Of a stretch of 64,000 bases of DNA, positions 43,449 to 52,086 are shown piece after piece. Origin of the DNA: Algoriphagus sp. (GTDB lineage: Bacteria > Bacteroidota > Bacteroidia > Cytophagales > Cyclobacteriaceae); NCBI RefSeq assembly GCF_030694375.1, contig NZ_JAUXYL010000026.1, positions 124,001 to 188,000 of the forward strand, read 5' to 3'. The notes below the pieces were generated by a model, which saw only the letters and a program-made list of their open reading frames with translations, was not told the DNA's origin and did not search any database. How positions within the stretch are numbered: position 1 is the stretch's first letter; each line of letters opens with the position of its first letter. Position numbers and translations under genes: made by a program.

Positions 43449-44792
43449 ATGGAATTATCTGCCCTGACAGCCGTATCCTCGGTAGATGGTCGCTACGCTG
43501 GCAAAACCGAACCACTTCGAGCTTTTTTCTCTGAATTTGCCCTGATTAAGTATCGGGTACATGTCGAAGTCGAATATTACATTGCCCTCTGTCAGTTGCC
43601 TTTGCCTCAACTTGCAGATTTTGATCACGGCTTATTTCCTAAACTTCGCGCAATCGTCAAACAGTTCAGCCTCGAAGATGCCGAATGGATTAAGATTACC
43701 GAACGCACGACCAATCATGACGTGAAGGCGGTTGAATACTTTTTAAAGGAAAAGTTCGATCAGCTGGGTCTTGAAGAATTCAAGGAGTTCATTCACTTTG
43801 GCTTGACTTCTCAGGACATTAACAATACAGCTACTCCCCTAATGCTAAAAAATGGCCTTCAAGAGGTGATTATGCCATTTTTGGGAGAGATTATCGAAAG
43901 ACTGACAGATCTCGCCGAAGAATGGAGCGTGATCCCCATGCTGGCCAAAACTCACGGCCAACCAGCCTCTCCTACCCGATTGGGCAAAGAAATCAACGTC
44001 TTTGTCGTCCGCTTGAAAAAACAGATCGAACTACTCGAGCAAGTTCCTTATTCTGCCAAATTCGGCGGTGCAACAGGGAATATGAACGCGCATCAGGTGG
44101 CCTATCCTGATATGGATTGGAATGAATTCGCTTTTCACTTCGTGGAAAATTACCTCGGGCTGGAACGCAGCTATCCAACGACACAGATCGAGCATTACGA
44201 TAATATTGCGGCCACTTTTGACGGTTTGAAGCGGATCAACACCATTCTGCTTGACCTTTCCAAAGACATTTGGCAGTATGTGGCGATGAATTATTTCAAG
44301 CAAAAAATCAAGGCCGGAGAGGTGGGCTCTTCCGCCATGCCACACAAGGTAAATCCAATCGACTTCGAAAATGCAGAAGGAAACTTGGGTATTGCCAATG
44401 CCCTATTGGAGCATTTAGCAGCCAAACTCCCTATCTCCAGATTACAGCGCGACTTAACTGACAGCACTGTGCTTCGTGTGATTGGAGTCCCTTTGGCCCA
44501 CATGCTGATTTCCTTTGAGTCCCTGCAGAAAGGATTGGGTAAACTCGAATTGAACCGTGCAGCAATTAACGCAGACCTGGAGGAAAACTGGGCTGTGGTA
44601 GCCGAGGCGATTCAGACCATTCTGCGCAGAGAAGGTTTCCCAAAACCTTATGAAGCACTTCGCGACCTGACCCGCACCAATTCCAAAATCACCCAGGCAT
44701 CGATCTCAGAATTTGTGGATGGTTTGTCGATTTCGGATGAAATCAAAGAAGAATTGAAGGCGATTACGCCTTTTAATTATACCGGAATCTGA
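43449..44792 (+). CDS. purB: Adenylosuccinate lyase
   Basis: 447 residues, normal for the family. It carries out two steps of purine synthesis: release of fumarate from SAICAR and from adenylosuccinate. The signature loop SSAMPHKVNPIDFENAEGN is intact, as are TTNHDVKAVE and the histidine of KTHGQPASPT. A single-gene unit with a bidirectional terminator behind it. The 223 bases before it contain a small CCGA-AAA-TCGG hairpin and no sign of a purine riboswitch. Confidence 0.97.
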   Translation: MELSALTAVSSVDGRYAGKTEPLRAFFSEFALIKYRVHVEVEYYIALCQLPLPQLADFDHGLFPKLRAIVKQFSLEDAEWIKITERTTNHDVKAVEYFLKEKFDQLGLEEFKEFIHFGLTSQDINNTATPLMLKNGLQEVIMPFLGEIIERLTDLAEEWSVIPMLAKTHGQPASPTRLGKEINVFVVRLKKQIELLEQVPYSAKFGGATGNMNAHQVAYPDMDWNEFAFHFVENYLGLERSYPTTQIEHYDNIAATFDGLKRINTILLDLSKDIWQYVAMNYFKQKIKAGEVGSSAMPHKVNPIDFENAEGNLGIANALLEHLAAKLPISRLQRDLTDSTVLRVIGVPLAHMLISFESLQKGLGKLELNRAAINADLEENWAVVAEAIQTILRREGFPKPYEALRDLTRTNSKITQASISEFVDGLSISDEIKEELKAITPFNYTGI

Positions 44793-44854
44793 GATTTAAC
44801 AGGAAAAAAATCTGCGATAATCAGCGGGAAATAATCCAGATACTTTTACAAAAA

Positions 44855-44880
44855 AACCGATAGAAGGTTCTCTATCGGTT
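44855..44880. terminator. Bidirectional terminator between purB and the FKBP gene
   Basis: ACCGATAG pairs with CTATCGGT around an 8-base loop, with A and T runs on both sides. The flanks carry related GCAGATT/GCGGAA words (44806-44832 and 44902-44944) in inverted orientation, a common Bacteroidetes intergenic filler. Confidence 0.85.
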
Positions 44881-44954
44881 TTTTTTAGATAGTTTTTATA
44901 AATTTCCCGCAGATTGACGCGGAAAAAGTCGCAGATCTCCGCGGATTTTATTAA

Positions 44955-45380
44955 TCAGTTAATCGTCACCAACTCAATGTCAAAAATCAGGTCCTTACCA
45001 GCCAGGTCGTGATTGGCATCGAGGACGATTTTTTCATCTGTCATATCCACTACAGTCACCTGCATCGGCTGTCCACCACCACCTTGTAGTGTCAACTGAA
45101 GACCGATTTCAGGCTGAATATTTGGCGGAACTTGGCTTAGCGGCACATCTATCATCATATCTGCACGACGCTCACCATAGGCCTCAGCAGCAGGGATCGT
45201 TACAGTTTTCTTATCGCCTATGACCATGCCATACACGGCAGCGTCAAAACCCTTAATCATGTTTCCATCGCCCAGCGTGAAGCCAAGCGGTTGACGGGAA
45301 ACCGATGAATCAAAAACACTTCCATCCTCCAGTCTTCCGGTGTAGTGGACGGTCACGGCATCCCCTTTTTTAGCTTGCAT
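44955..45380 (-). CDS. FKBP-type peptidyl-prolyl isomerase, SlyD-like
   Basis: 141 residues from the ATG at 45380 (MQAKKGDAVTVHYTGRLEDGSVFDSS); a longer frame upstream has no family match. The FKBP core with an inserted IF (insert-in-flap) domain (about 65-125) gives the SlyD layout: GDGNMIKGFDAAVYGM, then AEAYGERR and a beta-rich flap. The His/Cys-rich metal-binding tail of E. coli SlyD is absent. It catalyses proline isomerisation and acts as a folding helper, cytoplasmic because there is no signal peptide. Confidence 0.93.
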   Translation of the reverse strand: MQAKKGDAVTVHYTGRLEDGSVFDSSVSRQPLGFTLGDGNMIKGFDAAVYGMVIGDKKTVTIPAAEAYGERRADMMIDVPLSQVPPNIQPEIGLQLTLQGGGGQPMQVTVVDMTDEKIVLDANHDLAGKDLIFDIELVTIN

Positions 45381-45562
45381 ATTCTTTTGTTTTTGTGATT
45401 GACAAAGATAATGAAAATCAAATTGTCCGCCCAATCGAACACTTGTGTCCGAAAACAGTATATTTCTGTACATTTTCGGACATTTTTTAAGGAAAAAAGC
45501 CCTCTATTCGCCTAATTTGTACTTGGCACCATTTTCCCCCTAACAGAACCAAACAATCAATC

Positions 45563-46945
45563 ATGGAAGCCCAAAACTTAGGAAAGATTCTAATCATTGA
45601 CGACAACGAAGACTTGCTTTTTGCAGCAAAAATGCTCCTGAAAAAGCACGCCAAAGAAGTCATGATCGAAAAAGATCCCCGAAGGATTCCCTTTTTGATC
45701 AACAACAACAGCTACGATGTCATCCTTTTGGATATGAACTTCCGGGAAGACACCACTTCGGGCAAGGAGGGTTTCTACTGGCTAAAACAGATCAAAGAGA
45801 TTGATCCCAAGGCGGTCGTGATTTTGATCACTGCCTTCGGAGACGTGGAGATGGCTGTGCAGGCGCTCAAAGAAGGAGCGACCGACTTTATCCTGAAGCC
45901 TTGGCAAAATGAAAAACTAATCGCTACACTTTCCTCAGCCATCAAACTCAAGGAAAGCTATGATGAGGTAGATAAGCTTCAAAAAAAGCAAAAGCAACTT
46001 CAAACGGATCTCAAAAAACCTTACGCAGATATCATCGGCGCAAGTGCCTCGATGAAGAATATTTTTTCAATCATTGACAAAGTCGCTCAGACGGATGCTA
46101 ATGTCTTGATTTTGGGAGAAAACGGAACCGGAAAAGAACTCATTGCCAGAGCGATTCATGACCGATCACTGCGCAAAGACGAGATTTTCGTCGGCGTAGA
46201 TATGGGAGCGATCACCGAGACACTTTTTGAATCCGAACTATTCGGTCACAAAAGAGGTGCCTTTACCGATGCCAAAGACGACCGGGCCGGCAGATTTGAG
46301 ATCGCTGACAAGGGCACCCTTTTCCTCGATGAAATCGGAAACCTTTCCATGCCACTTCAGTCCAAACTCCTCACTGTGCTTCAGCGAAGAGAAGTGACCC
46401 GCATCGGTACCAATAAAGCCATTCCAGTTGACATTCGCCTGATTTGCGCCACCAATATGCATGTGCATGAAATGGTGATGGAAAACACGTTTCGTCAGGA
46501 TTTGCTCTATCGGATCAACACGGTGGAGATATTCCTTCCACCGCTTCGCGAACGACAGGACGACATCCCGACTTTGGCCAATCACTTCCTCAAAAGCTAC
46601 TCCCAGAAATACCGAAAGAATTTCACCGGATTCCGACCTGCCGCCATGGAACTTTTGCAACGGTATCAGTGGCCGGGCAATATCCGTGAACTTCAGCATG
46701 CCATCGAGCGGGCGATCATCATGGCCGAAGGAGATGAGCTGGATTCACGGGATTTCTTTTTCCTTTCGGCTAAGCCCGCCTCCGAAAAAGCCCCAACCGC
46801 AGTGACACTCAATCTGGACGACATGGAGCGCAGCACCATCCAACGGGCAATTGACAAAAACGGCGGAAACATCTCCAAAGCGGCAAAAGAACTCGGACTC
46901 ACCCGAGCTTCGCTTTACAGAAGATTAGAAAAATATGGATTATAG
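45563..46945 (+). CDS. Sigma-54-dependent response regulator (NtrC family)
   Basis: 460 residues: receiver domain (1-125) with Asp13/Asp14 and phospho-acceptor Asp57 (ILLDMNF), AAA+ domain (about 150-385) with Walker A GENGTGKE, and a C-terminal Fis-type helix-turn-helix (SKAAKELGLTRASLYRRLEKY). The sigma-54 contact loop reads GAFTDA, not the usual GAFTGA. The next gene, its probable kinase, overlaps by 11 bases. A partial -24 sigma-54 box lies about 40 bases upstream (TTGGCAC at 45522-45528), but its -12 half is poor, so autoregulation is only a suggestion. Confidence 0.93.
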   Translation: MEAQNLGKILIIDDNEDLLFAAKMLLKKHAKEVMIEKDPRRIPFLINNNSYDVILLDMNFREDTTSGKEGFYWLKQIKEIDPKAVVILITAFGDVEMAVQALKEGATDFILKPWQNEKLIATLSSAIKLKESYDEVDKLQKKQKQLQTDLKKPYADIIGASASMKNIFSIIDKVAQTDANVLILGENGTGKELIARAIHDRSLRKDEIFVGVDMGAITETLFESELFGHKRGAFTDAKDDRAGRFEIADKGTLFLDEIGNLSMPLQSKLLTVLQRREVTRIGTNKAIPVDIRLICATNMHVHEMVMENTFRQDLLYRINTVEIFLPPLRERQDDIPTLANHFLKSYSQKYRKNFTGFRPAAMELLQRYQWPGNIRELQHAIERAIIMAEGDELDSRDFFFLSAKPASEKAPTAVTLNLDDMERSTIQRAIDKNGGNISKAAKELGLTRASLYRRLEKYGL

Positions 46946-48278
46946 AGTTGGGTTGCTGGGCCGGATCGCTCTGGTCGCAGCTTCGTTGTTTTTGCTTGCG
47001 TACGCCATGATTGACGGTTGGGGAGTCTTTATGATTTCTCTATTTCTGATTTTGGTGGTTTTTCAGATTATTTTCCTCGTTCGCTATTCCGAAAGTTCCT
47101 TCAAAAAAGTTCGTCTTTTCCTCGATAACATCAAGCAGGATAAGTATTCCCAACTCTATCCTGTGAAATTTGACGGGACGGAGACAGATGATCTGCACAT
47201 CGAGTTCAATGCCATTTTGGCGAAGCTGAAAGAAGATCAGGCGGAAAAAGAAGCGAATTACCAGTACTTTCGATCGGTATTCAAGCACCTGAGTATTGGC
47301 TTGATCACGTTCGGGGAAAATGGAGAAATCCAGATCCTCAACGTCGCAGCCAAGCGAATCTTGAATGTGGACGACCTCAAAAACATCGGTGAGATCGAAA
47401 GCATCAACAAGGAACTTCATCTCGCTATCCAAAACCTCCGCACCGGAGGTTCCGAGCTGATCAAAATCGCCCATCCTGACGGGATTATGCAGCTCTCGGT
47501 TTATGTAATCGAGCTCCTGATGCGTGGCGAGCGCTTCAAATTGGTTTCCCTTCAAAACATCCAATCCGAACTCGAAGAGAAAGAAATGGAAGCTTGGCAA
47601 AACCTCGTAAAGGTACTCACGCATGAGATTATGAATTCCATTGCGCCGATTTCTTCCTTGGCAGGTACGCTGAAAGGGGAAATCGAACACAAAATGGATC
47701 ACAATGAACCCCTTAATCCAACCGATATGGAAGACTGCCTCCTGGGCATCACCACGATCGAAAAGCGAAGCGAAGGACTGATCAGCTTTGTGTCGGATTT
47801 CCGTAGTTTGGCACATATCCCCCCACCAAAATTCGGCAGTATCGGAATCTCCAGATTGTTTGATCAGCTGGAAGTATTGCTGCAAAATCAGCTGGATTCG
47901 AAGGAAATAAAATTCATAAAGGAGCTGAATCCGAAGGAGTTGATCCTTTTTGGCGATCAGATGCAGATTGAGCAGGTGATGATCAACCTGCTGCAAAATG
48001 CCATTCAGGCGGTGGAAGATTCCGAGGAAAAAGTGATCAAACTAAGTGCCTTCATTGATGAAGCAGGAAAGATCATTTTGGAGGTCAGCGACACGGGAAA
48101 AGGCATCGAGGAAGAAGCTTTGGGTAAAATCTTCATCCCTTTTTTCACCACCAAAAAGAAAGGTTCGGGAATCGGCCTCAGTCTCTCCAAGCAGATCATG
48201 CGCCGTCATAAAGGTAATATCCAAGTTCGCTCTACCTTGGGAGAAGGGACGACTTTTAAATTGATTTTTAATGGGTAA
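46935..48278 (+). CDS. Sensor histidine kinase partner of the NtrC-type regulator
   Basis: 447 residues. Two N-terminal transmembrane helices (10-27 and 31-49) with almost no loop between them mean there is no periplasmic sensor; input is probably cytoplasmic or membrane-derived. A PAS-like region follows (about 105-215). The H-box LTHEIMNSIAPIS gives phospho-acceptor His230. N-box, DTGKGI and GSGIGLSLSKQIM are present. The start overlaps the regulator's stop by 11 bases, so the two form a two-component system. The stimulus is not known from sequence. The 268 bases after it up to nrfH carry inverted repeats described separately. Confidence 0.92.
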   Translation: MDYRVGLLGRIALVAASLFLLAYAMIDGWGVFMISLFLILVVFQIIFLVRYSESSFKKVRLFLDNIKQDKYSQLYPVKFDGTETDDLHIEFNAILAKLKEDQAEKEANYQYFRSVFKHLSIGLITFGENGEIQILNVAAKRILNVDDLKNIGEIESINKELHLAIQNLRTGGSELIKIAHPDGIMQLSVYVIELLMRGERFKLVSLQNIQSELEEKEMEAWQNLVKVLTHEIMNSIAPISSLAGTLKGEIEHKMDHNEPLNPTDMEDCLLGITTIEKRSEGLISFVSDFRSLAHIPPPKFGSIGISRLFDQLEVLLQNQLDSKEIKFIKELNPKELILFGDQMQIEQVMINLLQNAIQAVEDSEEKVIKLSAFIDEAGKIILEVSDTGKGIEEEALGKIFIPFFTTKKKGSGIGLSLSKQIMRRHKGNIQVRSTLGEGTTFKLIFNG

Positions 48279-48543
48279 AATCAGAGGGTAGGTCACAGGA
48301 AGTATTTTACAGTAAATGTCCGGTTAGGTGGAATAAAAAAGACCTGAATGAGATTGGAGTCTGATAATAAGAGCTGAGGACTCCGCCACTGAGGACGAGT
48401 GTGATTAGTTGTCTGCCGAAGAGTATCCGCTACTTTTCAAGTTCACTTTTAGCATAATGGCTGGATTATGGATAATCGCATAATTCCAATTCCGAATAAA
48501 AAGGGATAAAAAAATCTTTTTTTTAAAACCTGATTTTGATCAT

Positions 48544-48573
48544 GAATTGAAAGATCTTCAATTCGTAGTTTTG
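48544..48573 (+). promoter_or_regulatory. Dyad and -7 box upstream of nrfHA
   Basis: An exact 8-bp inverted repeat GAATTGAA-AGATC-TTCAATTC lies at 48544-48564, followed at 48566-48573 by TAGTTTTG, an exact TAnnTTTG. A good -33 box is missing at the right distance; the dyad occupies that place. A regulator-bound nitrite/anaerobic promoter is an inference. A weaker dyad TTATG-N8-CATAA lies at 48466-48483. Confidence 0.45.
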
Positions 48574-49236
48574 GTCAACAAAAATTTTTCTACTGTGTCT
48601 TTACCGGCTAAACTTAAGCGCTTCTTATTCGAAAAAAGTCTGATCCCACCGAGGAAATGGAGACCTGCTGCCATCTTCTTGGTTGCATCAATTTTCGGTT
48701 TGGGCTTTTTTCTGCTAAGGCTCAGTAATGCTACCTCCTATCTCTCTGACGATCCCCAAGCCTGCGTAAACTGTCATATCATGGCTCCTCAATACATCAC
48801 TTGGACTCACAGCTCCCATCGGGAAGTAGCCCATTGCAATGATTGCCATGTCCCACATAACAACATTGCCAATAAGTATTTTTTCAAAGCTAAAGACGGA
48901 CTTTACCACGCCTCAGTCTTCACCATGCGTGGTGAACCTGAAGTCATACAGGCCAGAACTCCCTCTATCGAAGTCATTCAAAACAACTGCATCCGATGTC
49001 ATCAAGATCAAGTTACCGATGCAAAACTGGAAGCCTTTGTGACTGACCATACTGCTAACCGCACTGACCGTACCTGCTGGGAATGCCACCGCGATGTGCC
49101 TCATGGTAGGGTCAGAAGCCTTTCGGCTGTTGGCTCACAAATAGAACCCATTAAAGAATATACTCCAGAGGATCTCTCAATCATCCCAAAATGGTTGAAA
49201 GAATCCATGAATACGGTCAAATCCACCCCCAAGTAA
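48547..49236 (+). CDS. nrfH: NrfH: tetraheme quinol dehydrogenase of ammonifying nitrite reductase
   Basis: Up to 229 residues. The TTG at 48547 lies inside an inverted repeat and upstream of a plausible -7 box; a GTG at 48595 would be an alternative start that leaves the promoter intact. The first membrane helix is at about 40-60. Four c-type heme motifs are visible: CVNCH, CNDCH, CIRCH and CWECH, as in NrfH of the NapC/NirT family. It oxidises menaquinol in the inner membrane and passes electrons to NrfA, encoded one base downstream. Confidence 0.92.
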   Translation: MKDLQFVVLVNKNFSTVSLPAKLKRFLFEKSLIPPRKWRPAAIFLVASIFGLGFFLLRLSNATSYLSDDPQACVNCHIMAPQYITWTHSSHREVAHCNDCHVPHNNIANKYFFKAKDGLYHASVFTMRGEPEVIQARTPSIEVIQNNCIRCHQDQVTDAKLEAFVTDHTANRTDRTCWECHRDVPHGRVRSLSAVGSQIEPIKEYTPEDLSIIPKWLKESMNTVKSTPK

Positions 49237-49237
49237 T

Positions 49238-50731
49238 ATGAAAAATTGGATCCTTTTTATCAGCACGGCTGTCATTGTTTTTCTACTGGCAATCTTGGCA
49301 GCCAATATCTTCGAACGTAGGTCCGAGGCCAAATACAGCTATCAGCCAAAAGTCAAACTGGAAGGAATCGAACCCCGCGATTCCATTTGGGGACTCAACT
49401 ACCCCCGACAGTACCAGTCTTACAGAAAAACTCAGGACACTACGTTTAAAAGCATGTTTGGAACATCAGGTCACAAGGACGTATTGGCTTCTGAACCTGA
49501 TCTGGTAATCCTGTGGGCTGGGTATGGGTTTTCCAAGGATTACAATGCACCCAAAGGTCACGCATGGGCAATCGAAGATATCCACAAAACGCTACGAGTA
49601 GGCTCTCCAATGGCGCCCGGGGAGGGACCTCAGCCTTCTACTTGCTGGACTTGTAAAAGTACAGACGTCCCCCGACTCATGAGTGAAATGGGAGTGACAG
49701 AATATTACAGCCAGAAATTCTCGGATATGGGCACTCAAGCCATCAATCCTATTGGATGTGCAGACTGTCACAATCCCGAGACGATGCAACTAACCATCAC
49801 CCGCCCGGCCTTGATTGAGGCTTTTGAAGCAATGGGAAAAGACATCAATAAAGCCTCGCATCAAGAAATGCGTTCTTTGGTATGTGCCCAATGCCATGTC
49901 GAATACTATTTTGACAAGACGCGTCCTGGTCAGGAAAAAGCCGCTTACCTCACTTTTCCATGGAAAGACGGTATGGAAGTAGAAAATGTAGAAGCCTACT
50001 ACGACAAAATCGAATTTTCTGATTTTACTCATGCTTTGAGCAAAACTCCAATGGTCAAAGCACAACATCCGGACTATGAAATCTACCAAATGGGAGTTCA
50101 CGCCAAGCGGGGAGTCAGTTGTGCCGATTGTCATATGCCCTATCAGACTGAGGGAGGTCAAAAATTCACCAATCACCAAATCGGCTCTCCTTTGGCAAAT
50201 ATTGAAAACTCCTGCTTTGTCTGCCACAGGGAAAAAGTTCAGGACCTGATCACTGATGTCTATGACAGGCAACGAAAAATCAAGGAGGGTACCAATGCGG
50301 TACAAAGACAGATTGCCATGGCACATATCGAAGCAGCTAAAGCCTTAGAACTCGGAGCAACAGAAGTACAGATGAAAGGAATTCAACAGAAAATTCGTCA
50401 TGCTCAATGGAGATGGGACTATTCCGTAGCCTCTCACGGGGCGGCTTTTCACGCACCTCTAGAGACCAGCCGAATCGTCTCCTCTGCTACAGCAATCATT
50501 CAGGAAGCCAGAATTGAACTCGCTCGCTTACTGGCCACTTTGGGTTATAATCAACCTGTACCCATGCCGGATTTCACCAGTAAAGAAGCCCTTCAGGCCT
50601 ATATCGGGTTGGATATTCCAAAAGAAAAAGCGGCCAAGGTCACTTTTATGGATCAAGTAATTCCGCAATGGCTCAAGGAAGGAAAAGCTAGAGAAGCCCA
50701 AAAGCCAGCGAAAATTGTGAGCAGCAGATAA
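49238..50731 (+). CDS. nrfA: Ammonia-forming cytochrome c nitrite reductase (NrfA)
   Basis: 497 residues. It reduces nitrite to ammonium with six electrons at a lysine-ligated heme. The hallmark active-site motif CWTCK (Cys136, Cys139, Lys140) is present, with four ordinary motifs CADCH, CAQCH, CADCH and CFVCH, giving the usual pentaheme count. The N-terminal segment (about 4-22) is a signal or anchor. Partnered with NrfH one base upstream. Electrons come from menaquinol, so this branch competes with the ActA-F/Cta oxidase for quinol. Confidence 0.96.
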   Translation: MKNWILFISTAVIVFLLAILAANIFERRSEAKYSYQPKVKLEGIEPRDSIWGLNYPRQYQSYRKTQDTTFKSMFGTSGHKDVLASEPDLVILWAGYGFSKDYNAPKGHAWAIEDIHKTLRVGSPMAPGEGPQPSTCWTCKSTDVPRLMSEMGVTEYYSQKFSDMGTQAINPIGCADCHNPETMQLTITRPALIEAFEAMGKDINKASHQEMRSLVCAQCHVEYYFDKTRPGQEKAAYLTFPWKDGMEVENVEAYYDKIEFSDFTHALSKTPMVKAQHPDYEIYQMGVHAKRGVSCADCHMPYQTEGGQKFTNHQIGSPLANIENSCFVCHREKVQDLITDVYDRQRKIKEGTNAVQRQIAMAHIEAAKALELGATEVQMKGIQQKIRHAQWRWDYSVASHGAAFHAPLETSRIVSSATAIIQEARIELARLLATLGYNQPVPMPDFTSKEALQAYIGLDIPKEKAAKVTFMDQVIPQWLKEGKAREAQKPAKIVSSR

Positions 50732-50743
50732 TCTACCCATTTT

Positions 50744-52063
50744 ATGAATCTTTCAAAAATCTTATTCGGACTGGCAACCCTAATGTTGCTGGTTCCACTG
50801 CACAGCTCTGCCCAATTTACGGTGGATGGCCAACTTATCGTCCGCAGCGAATTCAGAAAAGGATACAATAAGCCGATTGCAGAAAGCTTGGATCCGGCAG
50901 GTTTCATTGCCCATCGAGCCAGAATTCAAGCTGGGTACAAATTGGATCGGTTGAACTTTTACATGAGTATCCAGGATATCCGTACTTGGGGGAGTACCGG
51001 TCAGGCTAATATTTCGGACGACTTTCTTTCTGTTCACGAAGCGTATGCAGAAACTTCATTCGGAGAAAACTGGAAATTGAAATTAGGACGACAGGAACTC
51101 AACTACGATAATGCCCGCTTTCTTGGCAATCTTGACTGGGCCCTTCAGGCTCGATCCCATGATTTTGCGTTGATGAAATATGAAAAAGAAAAAGCTAAGT
51201 TTCACTTTGGTGGAGGCTTCAATCAAGACAGTCAAAAACTGAGCGGAAACCTCTATACTATCCCCAACCAATATCGTGCTGCACAGCTGATTCGATATGA
51301 AAATATCTTGGGTAAAATAGATTACTCCTTGTTATTTTGGAATGAAGGCAGACAGTGGTCAACTAAAAATTCCACCGGGACAGTAGTGGCACAAGGTACA
51401 CGCTTCCGTCAAACTTTAGGAATCCCAACACTCCGAACAAATCTTGGTAAATCCACCCTGAGTGGCTACTTCTATTACCAATTTGGAGAGGATATTACCG
51501 GGAAAACAGTCTCAGCATTCAACACTTCGGCCCAATTCAGCAGACTGTTGATCAATCAAGTAGAATCCGGAAAAAAATTAAGGGCCACTGTGGGGTTTGA
51601 ATTCATCAGCGGAAGCGATGCAAGCGGTCAGGAAAAAAACACCTCCTATGCGCTGCAATATGGAACCAACCACCTTTTCAACGGATATATGGATTGGTTT
51701 TATGTCGCAAACGCCTGGGAAAACAGCGTAGGGCTTAAAAATTATTACCTTCGAAGCCGGTATGAATTCAATCCCAAATTCTGGGTCCAGACTGATTTCC
51801 ATCTTTTTTCCACCTACTCCCAAGCTGTAGATCGGGAATTTAGAGCACTGGGTGAAAATAAATTGGGATCTGAACTTGATTTCACTTTTGGATGGATTCT
51901 AAACGAATCAGTCTCCCTTCAGGGTGGTTATAGCCAATTCTTCTTCACAGAAACGCTGGAGGCAATCCAACCAGTTAATTTGAAAAATCAGCAAAACTGG
52001 GCCTACCTTATGTTTGTCTTCAGACCTACCAGCAAGGCAAAATTCATCGGAGTGCTTCAATAA
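50744..52063 (+). CDS. Porin-like outer-membrane protein (alginate-export-type barrel) in the nrf unit
   Basis: 439 residues with a signal peptide (MNLSKILFGLATLMLLVPLHSSAQ). The mature protein is a long barrel in the style of the alginate_exp domain: FTVDGQLIVRSEFRKGY near the start, LKLGRQELNYDNARFLGN in the middle and a strand ending YLMFVFRPTSKAKFIGVLQ. It follows nrfA by 12 bases and precedes ccsBA by 23. A likely role is outer-membrane passage of nitrite or ammonium for the reductase, but this rests on gene order only. Confidence 0.83.
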   Translation: MNLSKILFGLATLMLLVPLHSSAQFTVDGQLIVRSEFRKGYNKPIAESLDPAGFIAHRARIQAGYKLDRLNFYMSIQDIRTWGSTGQANISDDFLSVHEAYAETSFGENWKLKLGRQELNYDNARFLGNLDWALQARSHDFALMKYEKEKAKFHFGGGFNQDSQKLSGNLYTIPNQYRAAQLIRYENILGKIDYSLLFWNEGRQWSTKNSTGTVVAQGTRFRQTLGIPTLRTNLGKSTLSGYFYYQFGEDITGKTVSAFNTSAQFSRLLINQVESGKKLRATVGFEFISGSDASGQEKNTSYALQYGTNHLFNGYMDWFYVANAWENSVGLKNYYLRSRYEFNPKFWVQTDFHLFSTYSQAVDREFRALGENKLGSELDFTFGWILNESVSLQGGYSQFFFTETLEAIQPVNLKNQQNWAYLMFVFRPTSKAKFIGVLQ

Positions 52064-52086
52064 GCCTCTAATACCAAAAACAAACT

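Noticed and set aside
46238..46699. Minus-strand frame opposite the sigma-54 regulator
   Set aside because: It lies within a complete AAA+ gene and shows no independent signals.
47040..47996. 318-codon minus-strand frame opposite the histidine kinase
   Set aside because: It is a shadow of the kinase gene: residues mirror the codon pattern of the other strand and no family is recognisable.
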